From DASZPL01 sp035550315 (GTDB lineage Bacteria; Actinomycetota; Actinomycetes; JAFAQI01), in the NCBI GenBank assembly GCA_035550315.1, contig DASZPL010000085.1, positions 13,268 through 77,267 of the forward strand: a stretch of 64,000 nt of DNA, written 5' to 3'. The notes below the pieces were generated by a model, which was not told the origin of the DNA, did no database searches, and saw only the letters and a list, made by a program, of their open reading frames with translations. Numbering within the stretch: position 1 is the stretch's first letter; each line of letters begins with the position of its first letter. Both the position numbers and the translations under genes were made by a program. Shown one piece after another: positions 46,481 to 53,894 of the stretch.

Positions 46481-46486
46481 TAGGCT
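46481..46486 (+). promoter_or_regulatory. -10 element, leaderless promoter
   Basis: TAGGCT ends 7 nt before GTG 46494. A small hairpin (GGTGG-CAGA-CCACC, 46460-46473) lies just upstream and could be an operator in the bldC gap. Confidence 0.45.
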
Positions 46487-46493
46487 GGTTGTT

Positions 46494-46865
46494 GTGCGCG
46501 GGACCAAAGCCCCAAGCGGCCAGGTGACGGGCGAGCCCCCGAGCCCGGGCCGGGCGATCCTGCTTTACAACCTCGGTCGACTGGCCCTGCTCGCCGCCTG
46601 CCTCGGCCTCGGCTGGCTGGCCGGGCTGCAAGGGATCTGGCTGATCGTCGCGGCGTTGCTGGTGTCGGGAGTGCTCAGCTGGTTCGTGCTGGCGCGGCAA
46701 CGGGTCCGGATGGGTCTGGCCGTCGAACAGACCGTCGGTCGCCGCCGCCGGCACTGGGCCGAGCGCACCGCCGCCGAAGACCGGTACGTCGACGACCTGA
46801 TGGCCGGCCACCGAGCGGAGACCGACCCGGCCGCCGGCGAGGGCGAGCCGCGGCCCGGATCCTGA
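46494..46865 (+). CDS. DUF4229 membrane protein
   Basis: 123 residues: RAILLYNLGRLALLAACLGLGWLAGLQGIWLIVAALLVSGVLSWFVLARQRVRM gives two closely spaced membrane helices (about 22-40 and 44-64), followed by a basic and then acidic cytoplasmic tail. GTG 46494 fits a leaderless -10; an ATG at 46458 would add 12 residues without a ribosome site. It overlaps nothing but lies 1 nt before menG, so probably shares its transcript. Function unknown. Confidence 0.75.
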   Translation: MRGTKAPSGQVTGEPPSPGRAILLYNLGRLALLAACLGLGWLAGLQGIWLIVAALLVSGVLSWFVLARQRVRMGLAVEQTVGRRRRHWAERTAAEDRYVDDLMAGHRAETDPAAGEGEPRPGS

Positions 46866-46866
46866 G

Positions 46867-47562
46867 ATGACCCGAGCACACCTCGACCGGCGACCCGACG
46901 AGGTGGCCGGGATGTTCGACGCGATCGCGGCCGGCTACGACCGGATGAACGCGGTCATGACGTTCGGTCAAGAACGCCGCTGGCGGCGGATCGTCGCCGA
47001 CACCGTCGCCGCCCAGCGCGGCGACCGGGTGCTCGACCTGGCGGCCGGCACTGCCGCGAGCACCGCGCCGCTCGCCCGCGGCGGCGCGACCGCGGTCGGG
47101 TGCGACTTCTCGCTCGGGATGCTCGCGGTCGGCCGCAGCCGCCAGCCACGGCTGCCGCTGGTCGCCGGCGACGCCTTGCGCCTGCCGTTCCGTGACGGCG
47201 CTTTTGACTCGGTCACCATCTCGTTCGGGCTGCGCAATGTCGCCGACGTCGACATCGCGCTGCGCGAGCTGGCGCGGGTGACGGTCGGTGGCGGCCGGCT
47301 GGTGATCCTCGAGACCAGTACGCCGGCGTCACGGGTGCTGCGGGCGGGTCACCGGGTCTATGTCAACCAGGTGCTGCCGCGGCTGGCGCGCGCCGTGGTC
47401 CACGACGGCGCCGCCTACGACTACCTCGCCGAGTCGGTCGGCAGCTGGCCACCGCCGGCGGTGCTCGCCGAGCGGCTGCGGGCGGACGGCTGGGACCGGG
47501 TCAGCTGGCGGACGCTGCTGCTGGGCGCCGTCGCGCTGCACGTCGCTCACCGGTCCGCCTGA
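46867..47562 (+). CDS. menG: Demethylmenaquinone methyltransferase
   Basis: Last methylation in menaquinone synthesis, using SAM. 231 residues of the UbiE/MenG family: FDAIAAGYDRMNAVMTFGQERRWRR, VLDLAAGTAAST (motif I), ISFGLRNVADV (family signature), and RLVILETSTP. No ubiquinone genes are seen, so menaquinone is the expected substrate. Neighbour of the MenJ-like reductase. Confidence 0.94.
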   Translation: MTRAHLDRRPDEVAGMFDAIAAGYDRMNAVMTFGQERRWRRIVADTVAAQRGDRVLDLAAGTAASTAPLARGGATAVGCDFSLGMLAVGRSRQPRLPLVAGDALRLPFRDGAFDSVTISFGLRNVADVDIALRELARVTVGGGRLVILETSTPASRVLRAGHRVYVNQVLPRLARAVVHDGAAYDYLAESVGSWPPPAVLAERLRADGWDRVSWRTLLLGAVALHVAHRSA

Positions 47563-47591
47563 CCCGGGGGAGCCGCCGGTTTCGGCGGGTC

Positions 47592-47597
47592 TAGACT
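47592..47597 (+). promoter_or_regulatory. -10 element before the menJ-like gene
   Basis: TAGACT; the same hexamer precedes nuoA. RNA would start near 47604, so the Rex-like palindrome would lie just inside the transcript. Confidence 0.5.
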
Positions 47598-47610
47598 CGG
47601 CCTCGCCGCC

Positions 47611-47628
47611 ATGTGAACGGTTTCACGA
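47611..47628 (+). promoter_or_regulatory. Rex operator-like palindrome
   Basis: ATGTGAACGGTTTCACGA contains GTGAA-N4-TTCAC, the core and spacing of Rex operators, and ends 12 nt before the start codon. Second such site in the window. Confidence 0.7.
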
Positions 47629-47639
47629 GCAGGAGACCG

Positions 47640-48914
47640 ATGCCCGCCTCCTCGGCCAAGAACAGCGACTTCGACGCCGATGTCGTCGTCGTCGGCGCCG
47701 GCCCCGGCGGTTCGACGGCCGCCTACCACCTGGCCCAGGCCGGGCTGTCGGTCTTGGTGTGCGAGAAGGCGCAGTTTCCCCGCGAGAAGGTCTGCGGCGA
47801 CGGCCTGACCCCGCGCGCCGTGAAGCAGCTCACCGCCATGGGCATCGACACCAGCCCGGGCAACGGCTGGATCGCCAACAAGGGACTGCGCATCCTCGGT
47901 GGCGGCATGCGGTTGGAGCTGCCCTGGCCCGACCTCGCGGCCTATCCGTCGTACGGGCTGGTGCGGCCTCGGCAGGACTTCGACGAGCTGCTCGCCCGCA
48001 CCGCGCAGAAGGCGGGCGCGCAGCTGCGCGAGCAGACGCCGGTCATCGAGCCGCTGCGCGACGAGCGGACCGGCCGGATCACCGGCGTGCGCACGAAGGC
48101 CGGCGACTTCCGGGCGCCGATCACGGTGGTCGCCGACGGCAACAGCTCGCGGTTCTCGCTGCAGCTCGGCCGGCCGCGCAGCGAAGACCGTCCGATGGGT
48201 GTCGCCTACCGGCGCTACTTCCGCAGCCCGCGGCATGACGACGACTGGCTCGAGTCATGGTTGGAGCTGTGGGACGGCCCGGCGGGGCGTAGCCGGATGT
48301 TGCCGGGCTACGGCTGGATCTTCGGCGTTGGTGACGGGACGAGCAACGTCGGGCTCGGCATCCTCAACACGTCGACGGCGTTCGGCAAGACCGACTACCG
48401 CGCGATGCTGGACCGCTGGCTCGCCTCGCTCCCCGAAGAGTGGGGCTTCGTCGAGGAGAACGCGACCGGTCCGACCCGCGGCGCAGCGTTGCCGATGGCG
48501 TTCAACCGCAAGCCGCACTACGCCGACGGCGCACTGCTGATCGGTGACGCCGGCGGCATGGTCAACCCGATGAACGGCGAGGGCATCGCCTACGCGATGG
48601 AGTCGGCGCGGATGGCCGCCGAGATCATCGTGCAGGCCCTGGCCGAGCCGACCGCGGCGCGGCGGGAGCGCATGCTCGTCGGCTACCCGAAGGCGCTGGC
48701 CGACACCTACGGCGGCTACTACATGATCGGCCGGCTGTTCGTGAAGGCGATCGGCCATCCCTCACTGATGAAGCTGTGCACCCGCCACGGGATGCCGCAT
48801 CCGACGCTGATGCGGTTCTGCCTGAAACTGCTGGCCAACCTCGCAGAGCCACGGGGCGGCGACGCGATGGACCGGATCATCAGCGGGCTCAACCGGCTGA
48901 CCCCCGCCGCCTGA
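47640..48914 (+). CDS. menJ: Geranylgeranyl reductase family FAD enzyme (MenJ-like)
   Basis: 424 residues: VVVVGAGPGGSTAAYHLA (FAD binding), REKVCGDGLTPRAVKQL (family CGDG motif), and GDAGGMVNPMNGEGIAYAMES (second FAD motif). Relatives saturate isoprenoid chains; MenJ of M. tuberculosis reduces one unit of menaquinone. The place between menG and nuoA supports menaquinone as substrate. ATG with AGGAG 4 nt upstream. The symbol is tentative. Confidence 0.88.
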   Translation: MPASSAKNSDFDADVVVVGAGPGGSTAAYHLAQAGLSVLVCEKAQFPREKVCGDGLTPRAVKQLTAMGIDTSPGNGWIANKGLRILGGGMRLELPWPDLAAYPSYGLVRPRQDFDELLARTAQKAGAQLREQTPVIEPLRDERTGRITGVRTKAGDFRAPITVVADGNSSRFSLQLGRPRSEDRPMGVAYRRYFRSPRHDDDWLESWLELWDGPAGRSRMLPGYGWIFGVGDGTSNVGLGILNTSTAFGKTDYRAMLDRWLASLPEEWGFVEENATGPTRGAALPMAFNRKPHYADGALLIGDAGGMVNPMNGEGIAYAMESARMAAEIIVQALAEPTAARRERMLVGYPKALADTYGGYYMIGRLFVKAIGHPSLMKLCTRHGMPHPTLMRFCLKLLANLAEPRGGDAMDRIISGLNRLTPAA

Positions 48915-48935
48915 TTCGAGCCGAAAGGTGCGACC

Positions 48936-48941
48936 TAGACT
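48936..48941 (+). promoter_or_regulatory. -10 element of the nuo operon
   Basis: TAGACT, 53 nt before the nuoA start; no Rex-like site is seen in this 79-nt gap. Confidence 0.45.
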
Positions 48942-48993
48942 TTCGACGGTTTGACCGCAGCACGACGAGTACGACGAGAAGGAGGCGAGCGGC

Positions 48994-49344
48994 GTGGTCC
49001 CGATCCTGGTCTTGGCGGCAATCGGCGCGGGCTTCGCGGTCTTTTCGATCGTCGCCGGGTCACTGGCGGGCCCGAAGCGGTTCAACCGGGCGAAGCTGCA
49101 GGCCTACGAGTGCGGCATCGAGGCGAGTCCGCAGGCGTTCCGCGGCCACCGGTTCCCGGTGAAGTACTACCTGACCGCGATGCTGTTCATCGTCTTCGAC
49201 ATCGAGATCATCTTTCTCTATCCATGGGCGGTGGCGTTCCACAGCCTCGGGTTGTTCGGCCTCATCGAGATGGTGCTGTTCATCCTGACGGTGTTCGTCG
49301 TCTACGCCTATGTCTGGCGGCGGGGCGGGCTCGAGTGGGACTGA
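48994..49344 (+). CDS. nuoA: NADH dehydrogenase subunit A
   Basis: Membrane subunit of complex I at the quinone-site junction. 116 residues, three helices, with YECGIEASPQAF (conserved Cys loop) and FDIEIIFLYPWAV. GTG with AAGGAGG upstream. First of 14 co-oriented genes in canonical A-to-N order. Confidence 0.96.
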   Translation: MVPILVLAAIGAGFAVFSIVAGSLAGPKRFNRAKLQAYECGIEASPQAFRGHRFPVKYYLTAMLFIVFDIEIIFLYPWAVAFHSLGLFGLIEMVLFILTVFVVYAYVWRRGGLEWD

Positions 49345-49383
49345 CGAGCAGGTTGTGCACCGGCGCGCTGGGAGGACGTTGAG

Positions 49384-49995
49384 ATGGGGATCGAGGAGAA
49401 GATCCCTAACGGGATCCTGCTGACGACCGTCGCCAAGGTTCTCAACATCGCTCGCAAGAACTCGGTCTGGCCCGCGCAGTTCGGGTTGGCATGCTGCGCG
49501 ATCGAGATGATGGCGGTCGGTGGCCCGCGGTTCGACATCGCGCGGTTTGGGATGGAGCGGTTCAGCGCCTCCCCACGCCAGGCCGACCTGATGATCGTGG
49601 CCGGCCGGGTTTCGCAGAAGATGGCGCCGGTGCTCCGCCAGATCTACGACCAGATGTCGGAGCCGAAGTGGGTGCTCGCGATGGGCGTGTGCGCGAGCAG
49701 CGGCGGCATGTTCAACAACTACGCGATCGTGCAGGGCGTCGACCACGTCGTACCGGTCGACATGTATCTGCCGGGCTGCCCACCGCGGCCGGAGATGCTG
49801 CTCGACGCCATCCTCAAGCTGCACGACAAGATCCGCACCGGACCGATCAACGGCCGGCTCGGCCAGACCGCCATCGACGACGCGCCCTACGACAAGCCGA
49901 TCGAGCGCGACACCAGGGTCGCGAAGGGCCTGCCGGCCGACGCCGACGTCGCGCCGTACGCCAATGTCGCGCCGCTCCCCGGAGGTGGCGCATGA
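49384..49995 (+). CDS. nuoB: NADH dehydrogenase subunit B
   Basis: Carries cluster N2, which reduces quinone. 203 residues with the ligands in LACCAIEMM (tandem Cys), MGVCASSGGMF and YLPGCPPRPE. ATG with GGGAGGA upstream. Overlaps nuoC as ATGA. The C-terminal tail beyond about 170 is a non-conserved Pro/Ala extension. Confidence 0.97.
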   Translation: MGIEEKIPNGILLTTVAKVLNIARKNSVWPAQFGLACCAIEMMAVGGPRFDIARFGMERFSASPRQADLMIVAGRVSQKMAPVLRQIYDQMSEPKWVLAMGVCASSGGMFNNYAIVQGVDHVVPVDMYLPGCPPRPEMLLDAILKLHDKIRTGPINGRLGQTAIDDAPYDKPIERDTRVAKGLPADADVAPYANVAPLPGGGA

Positions 49996-50633
49996 CAGAG
50001 ACCCGGGACATGTTCGGCGCCTCGGGGTTCGGTGACACCTCCGGGTACGGCGGCCTGGCCGTGCGCCCGCCCCAGCTGGTGTCCACCCCGAAGCCGTACG
50101 GCGAATGGTTCGACGAGGCGACCGACGCCCTCGCCGCGGCGTACCCGCAGTGGGGCGACGTGATCGAACGCGTCGTCGTGCATCGCGGCGAACTCACGTT
50201 GTTCGTCAAGCGCGAGGGCCTGATCGGGATGGTCACGACGCTGCGCGACCATCCCGCGCTGCGGTTCGAGATGTGCGCCAGCGTCTCGGGCGTCGACTAC
50301 CTCGACGACCCCACCGGCCGCCGGCTGCACGCGGTCTACCACTTCCTGTCGATGACCCACCGCCGGCGGCTGCGGCTGGAGGTGTCGGTCAGCGTCGACG
50401 ACCCGCACATCCCGAGCATCACCGACGTCTACCCGACGGCGAACTGGCACGAGCGCGAGACCTGGGACTTCTTCGGGATCATCTTCGACGGGCACCCCGG
50501 CCTCACGCGCATCGAGATGCCGGACGACTGGCCCGGCTTCCCGCAGCGCAAGGACTACCCGCTCGGTGGTATCGCGGTGGAGTACAAGGGCGCCGACGTG
50601 CCGCCCCCGGACGAGAGGCGCTCATACGCATGA
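49992..50633 (+). CDS. nuoC: NADH dehydrogenase subunit C
   Basis: Peripheral-arm subunit holding NuoB and NuoD together. 213 residues; signature ERETWDFFGIIFDGHPGLTRIEMPDDWPG. An N-terminal stretch of about 35 Gly-rich residues precedes the conserved domain, as in other actinobacteria. Separate from nuoD, not fused. ATGA overlaps at both ends. Confidence 0.96.
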   Translation: MTETRDMFGASGFGDTSGYGGLAVRPPQLVSTPKPYGEWFDEATDALAAAYPQWGDVIERVVVHRGELTLFVKREGLIGMVTTLRDHPALRFEMCASVSGVDYLDDPTGRRLHAVYHFLSMTHRRRLRLEVSVSVDDPHIPSITDVYPTANWHERETWDFFGIIFDGHPGLTRIEMPDDWPGFPQRKDYPLGGIAVEYKGADVPPPDERRSYA

Positions 50634-51958
50634 GCACCTACACAGATCCGTACGCCGCGACCGGTGAAGCCGAGGGGCGGGTCTTCACCGTCGGCGGCGG
50701 TGACTGGGACGACGTGGTCGAGGCGGTCGACCCGCTGGAGTCCGAGCGGATCGTCGTCAACATGGGCCCGCAGCACCCGTCCACTCACGGCGTGCTCCGC
50801 CTGGTGCTCGAGCTCGACGGCGAGACCGTCGTCCGCACCCGGCCGGTGATCGGCTACCTGCACACCGGCATCGAGAAGAACATGGAGTACCGCAACTGGG
50901 TGCAGGCGGTCACCTTCATCACCCGCGCCGACTACCTTGCGCCGCTGTTCAACGAGACGACGTACTGCCTGGGCGTCGAGCGGCTGCTCGGCATCACCGA
51001 GCAGATCCCGGAGCGAGTCAACGTGCTGCGGGTGCTCGTCCTCGAGCTCAACCGGATCGCGTCGCACCTGGTCTGGCTCGCCACCGGCGGCATGGAGATC
51101 GGCGCGATCACCATGATGCTGCTCGGCTTCCGCGAGCGGGAGCAGATCCTCGACATCCTCGAGATGATCACCGGGCTGCGGATGAACCACGCCTACGTCC
51201 GGCCGGGCGGCGTGGCGCAGGACATCCCACCCGGCGCGGTCGACGCGATCCGCGAGTTCGTCCCGTACATGCGCGGCAAGGTCGACGAGTACGAAGACCT
51301 GCTGTCCGCCAACCCGATCTGGCTCGCTCGGCTGCAGGGCGTCGGTTACCTCGACACCTCGGCCTGCATGCAGCTCGGTGTCACCGGCCCGATTCTGCGC
51401 GCGTCGGGACTGGCGTGGGATCTCCGCAAGGAGATGCCGGTGATGGGTTACGACAGCTACGACTTCGACGTGGTCACCGAGACCGCCGGCGACTGCTACG
51501 CGCGCTACCTGGTGCGGATCAACGAGATCCGGCAGTCGCTGCGGATCATCGAGCAGGCGCTGGACCGGCTGCGCCCCGGACCGACGATGGTCGAGGACCG
51601 CAAGATCGCCTGGCCGGCGCAACTTGCGCTCGGCGGCGACGGCCTGGGCAACTCGCTCGACCACATCCGCAAGATCATGGGCACCTCGATGGAGGCGTTG
51701 ATCCACCACTTCAAGCTGGTCACCGAGGGGTTCCGCGTGCCGCCCGGTCAGGCCTACGTCCCGATCGAGTCGCCGCGTGGCGAAGTCGGCGCGCACGTCG
51801 TGTCCGACGGCAGCACCCGACCGTACCGCGTGCACCTGCGCGACCCAAGCTTCGTCAACCTGCAGTCCGTGCCGGCACTCACCGAGGGCGGCATGATCTC
51901 CGACGTCGTCGCCAGCGTCGCCAGCGTCGACCCGGTGATGGGCGGGGTGGACCGCTAG
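50630..51958 (+). CDS. nuoD: NADH dehydrogenase subunit D
   Basis: 49-kDa-type subunit that forms the quinone pocket with NuoB. 442 residues: NMGPQHPSTHGVLR (quinone-site His and neighbours), GYLHTGIEKNMEYR, VTFITRADYLAPLFNE and the C-terminal DPVMGGVDR. Start ATG overlaps the nuoC stop. Confidence 0.97.
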   Translation: MSTYTDPYAATGEAEGRVFTVGGGDWDDVVEAVDPLESERIVVNMGPQHPSTHGVLRLVLELDGETVVRTRPVIGYLHTGIEKNMEYRNWVQAVTFITRADYLAPLFNETTYCLGVERLLGITEQIPERVNVLRVLVLELNRIASHLVWLATGGMEIGAITMMLLGFREREQILDILEMITGLRMNHAYVRPGGVAQDIPPGAVDAIREFVPYMRGKVDEYEDLLSANPIWLARLQGVGYLDTSACMQLGVTGPILRASGLAWDLRKEMPVMGYDSYDFDVVTETAGDCYARYLVRINEIRQSLRIIEQALDRLRPGPTMVEDRKIAWPAQLALGGDGLGNSLDHIRKIMGTSMEALIHHFKLVTEGFRVPPGQAYVPIESPRGEVGAHVVSDGSTRPYRVHLRDPSFVNLQSVPALTEGGMISDVVASVASVDPVMGGVDR

Positions 51959-52596
51959 TGGCCATCTCTGACCGGACGCGGGACGAGGCCCGCGAGATCA
52001 TCGCGCGCTACCCGAAGGCCCGCTCCGCGCTGCTGCCGTTGCTGCATCTGGTGCAGAGCGAGGAGGGTTACGTCACGTCCGAGGGCATCGGCATGTGCGC
52101 CGACCTGCTCGGGCTGACCAAGGCCGAGGTCGGCGCCGTCGCGACCTTCTACACGATGTACAAGCGGCATCCGGTCGGCGACTACCACGTCGGCGTGTGC
52201 ACCAACACGCTGTGCGCGGTGATGGGCGGCGACGCGATCTACGCCCGGCTGCGCGAGCACCTCGGCATCGACGTGCAGGACGGCGTGACGCCGGACGGCA
52301 AGGTGTCGCTGGAGCACATCGAGTGCAACGCCGCCTGCGACTACGCCCCGGTGGTGATGGTCAACTGGGAGTTCTTCGACAACCAGACGACTGAGTCCGC
52401 GGTCAACCTGGTCGACGACCTGCGTTCCGGCAATCCCGTCAAGCCGACCCGCGGCGCCGATTCGGTGTGCACCTGGCGGGAAGCCGAGCGGGTGCTGGCC
52501 GGCTTCTACGACGGACGCGCGGACGAAGGCGAAGCCGCCGGCCCGGCGACCCTCGCCGGGCTGCGGTTGGCCAACGACCGGGGTGACAAGGCATGA
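51958..52596 (+). CDS. nuoE: NADH dehydrogenase subunit E
   Basis: Thioredoxin-like [2Fe-2S] subunit of the NADH module. 212 residues; ligands in VCTNTLC (C-x4-C) and CNAAC (C-x3-C). GTG shares its first base with the nuoD TAG (TAGTG). The C-terminal extension after about 165 is not conserved. Confidence 0.96.
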   Translation: MAISDRTRDEAREIIARYPKARSALLPLLHLVQSEEGYVTSEGIGMCADLLGLTKAEVGAVATFYTMYKRHPVGDYHVGVCTNTLCAVMGGDAIYARLREHLGIDVQDGVTPDGKVSLEHIECNAACDYAPVVMVNWEFFDNQTTESAVNLVDDLRSGNPVKPTRGADSVCTWREAERVLAGFYDGRADEGEAAGPATLAGLRLANDRGDKA

Positions 52597-53894
52597 AGCT
52601 CACGCCGGTCTTGAGTGCCAACTGGGGCGACGACAAGCCGTGGACGCTGGACGGGTACGGCGGCGACTATCCCGCCGCCCGCAAGGCGCTGACCTCGATG
52701 GACCCGGACGCCGTGATCGCCGCGGTCAAGGAGTCCGGCCTGCGCGGCCGCGGCGGCGCCGGCTTCCCGACCGGCAACAAGTGGGGCTTCATCCCGCAAG
52801 GCGACGGCAAGCCGCACTATCTCGTGGTCAACGCCGACGAGTCCGAACCCGGCACCTGCAAGGACATGCCGCTGCTGCTGGCGAACCCGCACGTGCTGCT
52901 CGAGGGCATCGTCATCACCTGCTACGCGATCCGCTCCAACCTCGCGTTCATCTACGTCCGCGGCGAGGTGCTGCACATCGTGCGCCGGCTGCAGGCGGCG
53001 GTGGGGGCGGCGTACGACAAGGGGTTGTTCGGCAAGGACCTGTTCGGCAGCGGCTTCGACCTGGACGTGGTCGTGCACGCCGGCGCCGGCGCCTACATCT
53101 GCGGTGAGGAAACCGCGTTGCTCGACTCGCTCGAGGGTTACCGCGGCCAGCCCCGGCTGCGCCCGCCGTTCCCGGCGGTCGCCGGTCTCTACGCCAGCCC
53201 GACGGTGATCAACAACGTCGAGTCCATCGCCAGCGTCCCCGCGATCATCGGCCGTGGCGTCGACTGGTTCCGCGGCTTCGGCCGGGAGAAGTCGCCTGGC
53301 TTCACGCTCTACTCGCTCTCCGGCCACGTCGCCCGGCCCGGGCAGTACGAAGCCCCGCTGGGCGTCACGCTGCGCGAGCTGCTCGACCTGGCGGGCGGCG
53401 TCCGCGAGGGCCACGAGCTGAAGTTCTGGACGCCGGGCGGATCCTCCACCCCGCTGCTCACCGCCGAGCACCTCGACGCCCCGCTGGACTACGAAGGCAT
53501 GACCGAGGCCGGTTCGATGCTGGGCACCAAGGCCCTGCAGATCTTCGACGACACGACCTGCGTAGTCCGCGCCGTACTCCGCTGGACCGAGTTCTACGCC
53601 CACGAGTCCTGCGGCAAGTGCACGCCCTGCCGGGAAGGGACCTACTGGCTGGTGCAGATCCTGCGACGGCTCGAGAGCGGCGACGCCGACGCCACCGACA
53701 TCGACACCATGCTCGACGCCTGCGACAACATCCTCGGCCGGGCCTTCTGCGCGCTGGGTGACGGCGCGACCAGCCCGATCACCTCATCGGTGCAGTACTT
53801 CAAGGACGAGTACGTCGCCCACTGGGAGCAAGGCCGCTGCCCGTTCGACCCGGCGGCATCGACGCTGTTTGAGACCGCCGGAGCCAGCGCGTGA
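52593..53894 (+). CDS. nuoF: NADH dehydrogenase subunit F
   Basis: NADH-oxidising subunit with FMN and cluster N3. 433 residues: RGRGGAGFPTGNKWG (nucleotide site), NADESEPGTCKD (FMN site), GAGAYICGEETALLDS, and Fe-S ligands SCGKCTPCREG plus a later Cys (GRAFCALGD). Overlaps nuoE and nuoG by 4 nt each. Confidence 0.97.
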   Translation: MKLTPVLSANWGDDKPWTLDGYGGDYPAARKALTSMDPDAVIAAVKESGLRGRGGAGFPTGNKWGFIPQGDGKPHYLVVNADESEPGTCKDMPLLLANPHVLLEGIVITCYAIRSNLAFIYVRGEVLHIVRRLQAAVGAAYDKGLFGKDLFGSGFDLDVVVHAGAGAYICGEETALLDSLEGYRGQPRLRPPFPAVAGLYASPTVINNVESIASVPAIIGRGVDWFRGFGREKSPGFTLYSLSGHVARPGQYEAPLGVTLRELLDLAGGVREGHELKFWTPGGSSTPLLTAEHLDAPLDYEGMTEAGSMLGTKALQIFDDTTCVVRAVLRWTEFYAHESCGKCTPCREGTYWLVQILRRLESGDADATDIDTMLDACDNILGRAFCALGDGATSPITSSVQYFKDEYVAHWEQGRCPFDPAASTLFETAGASA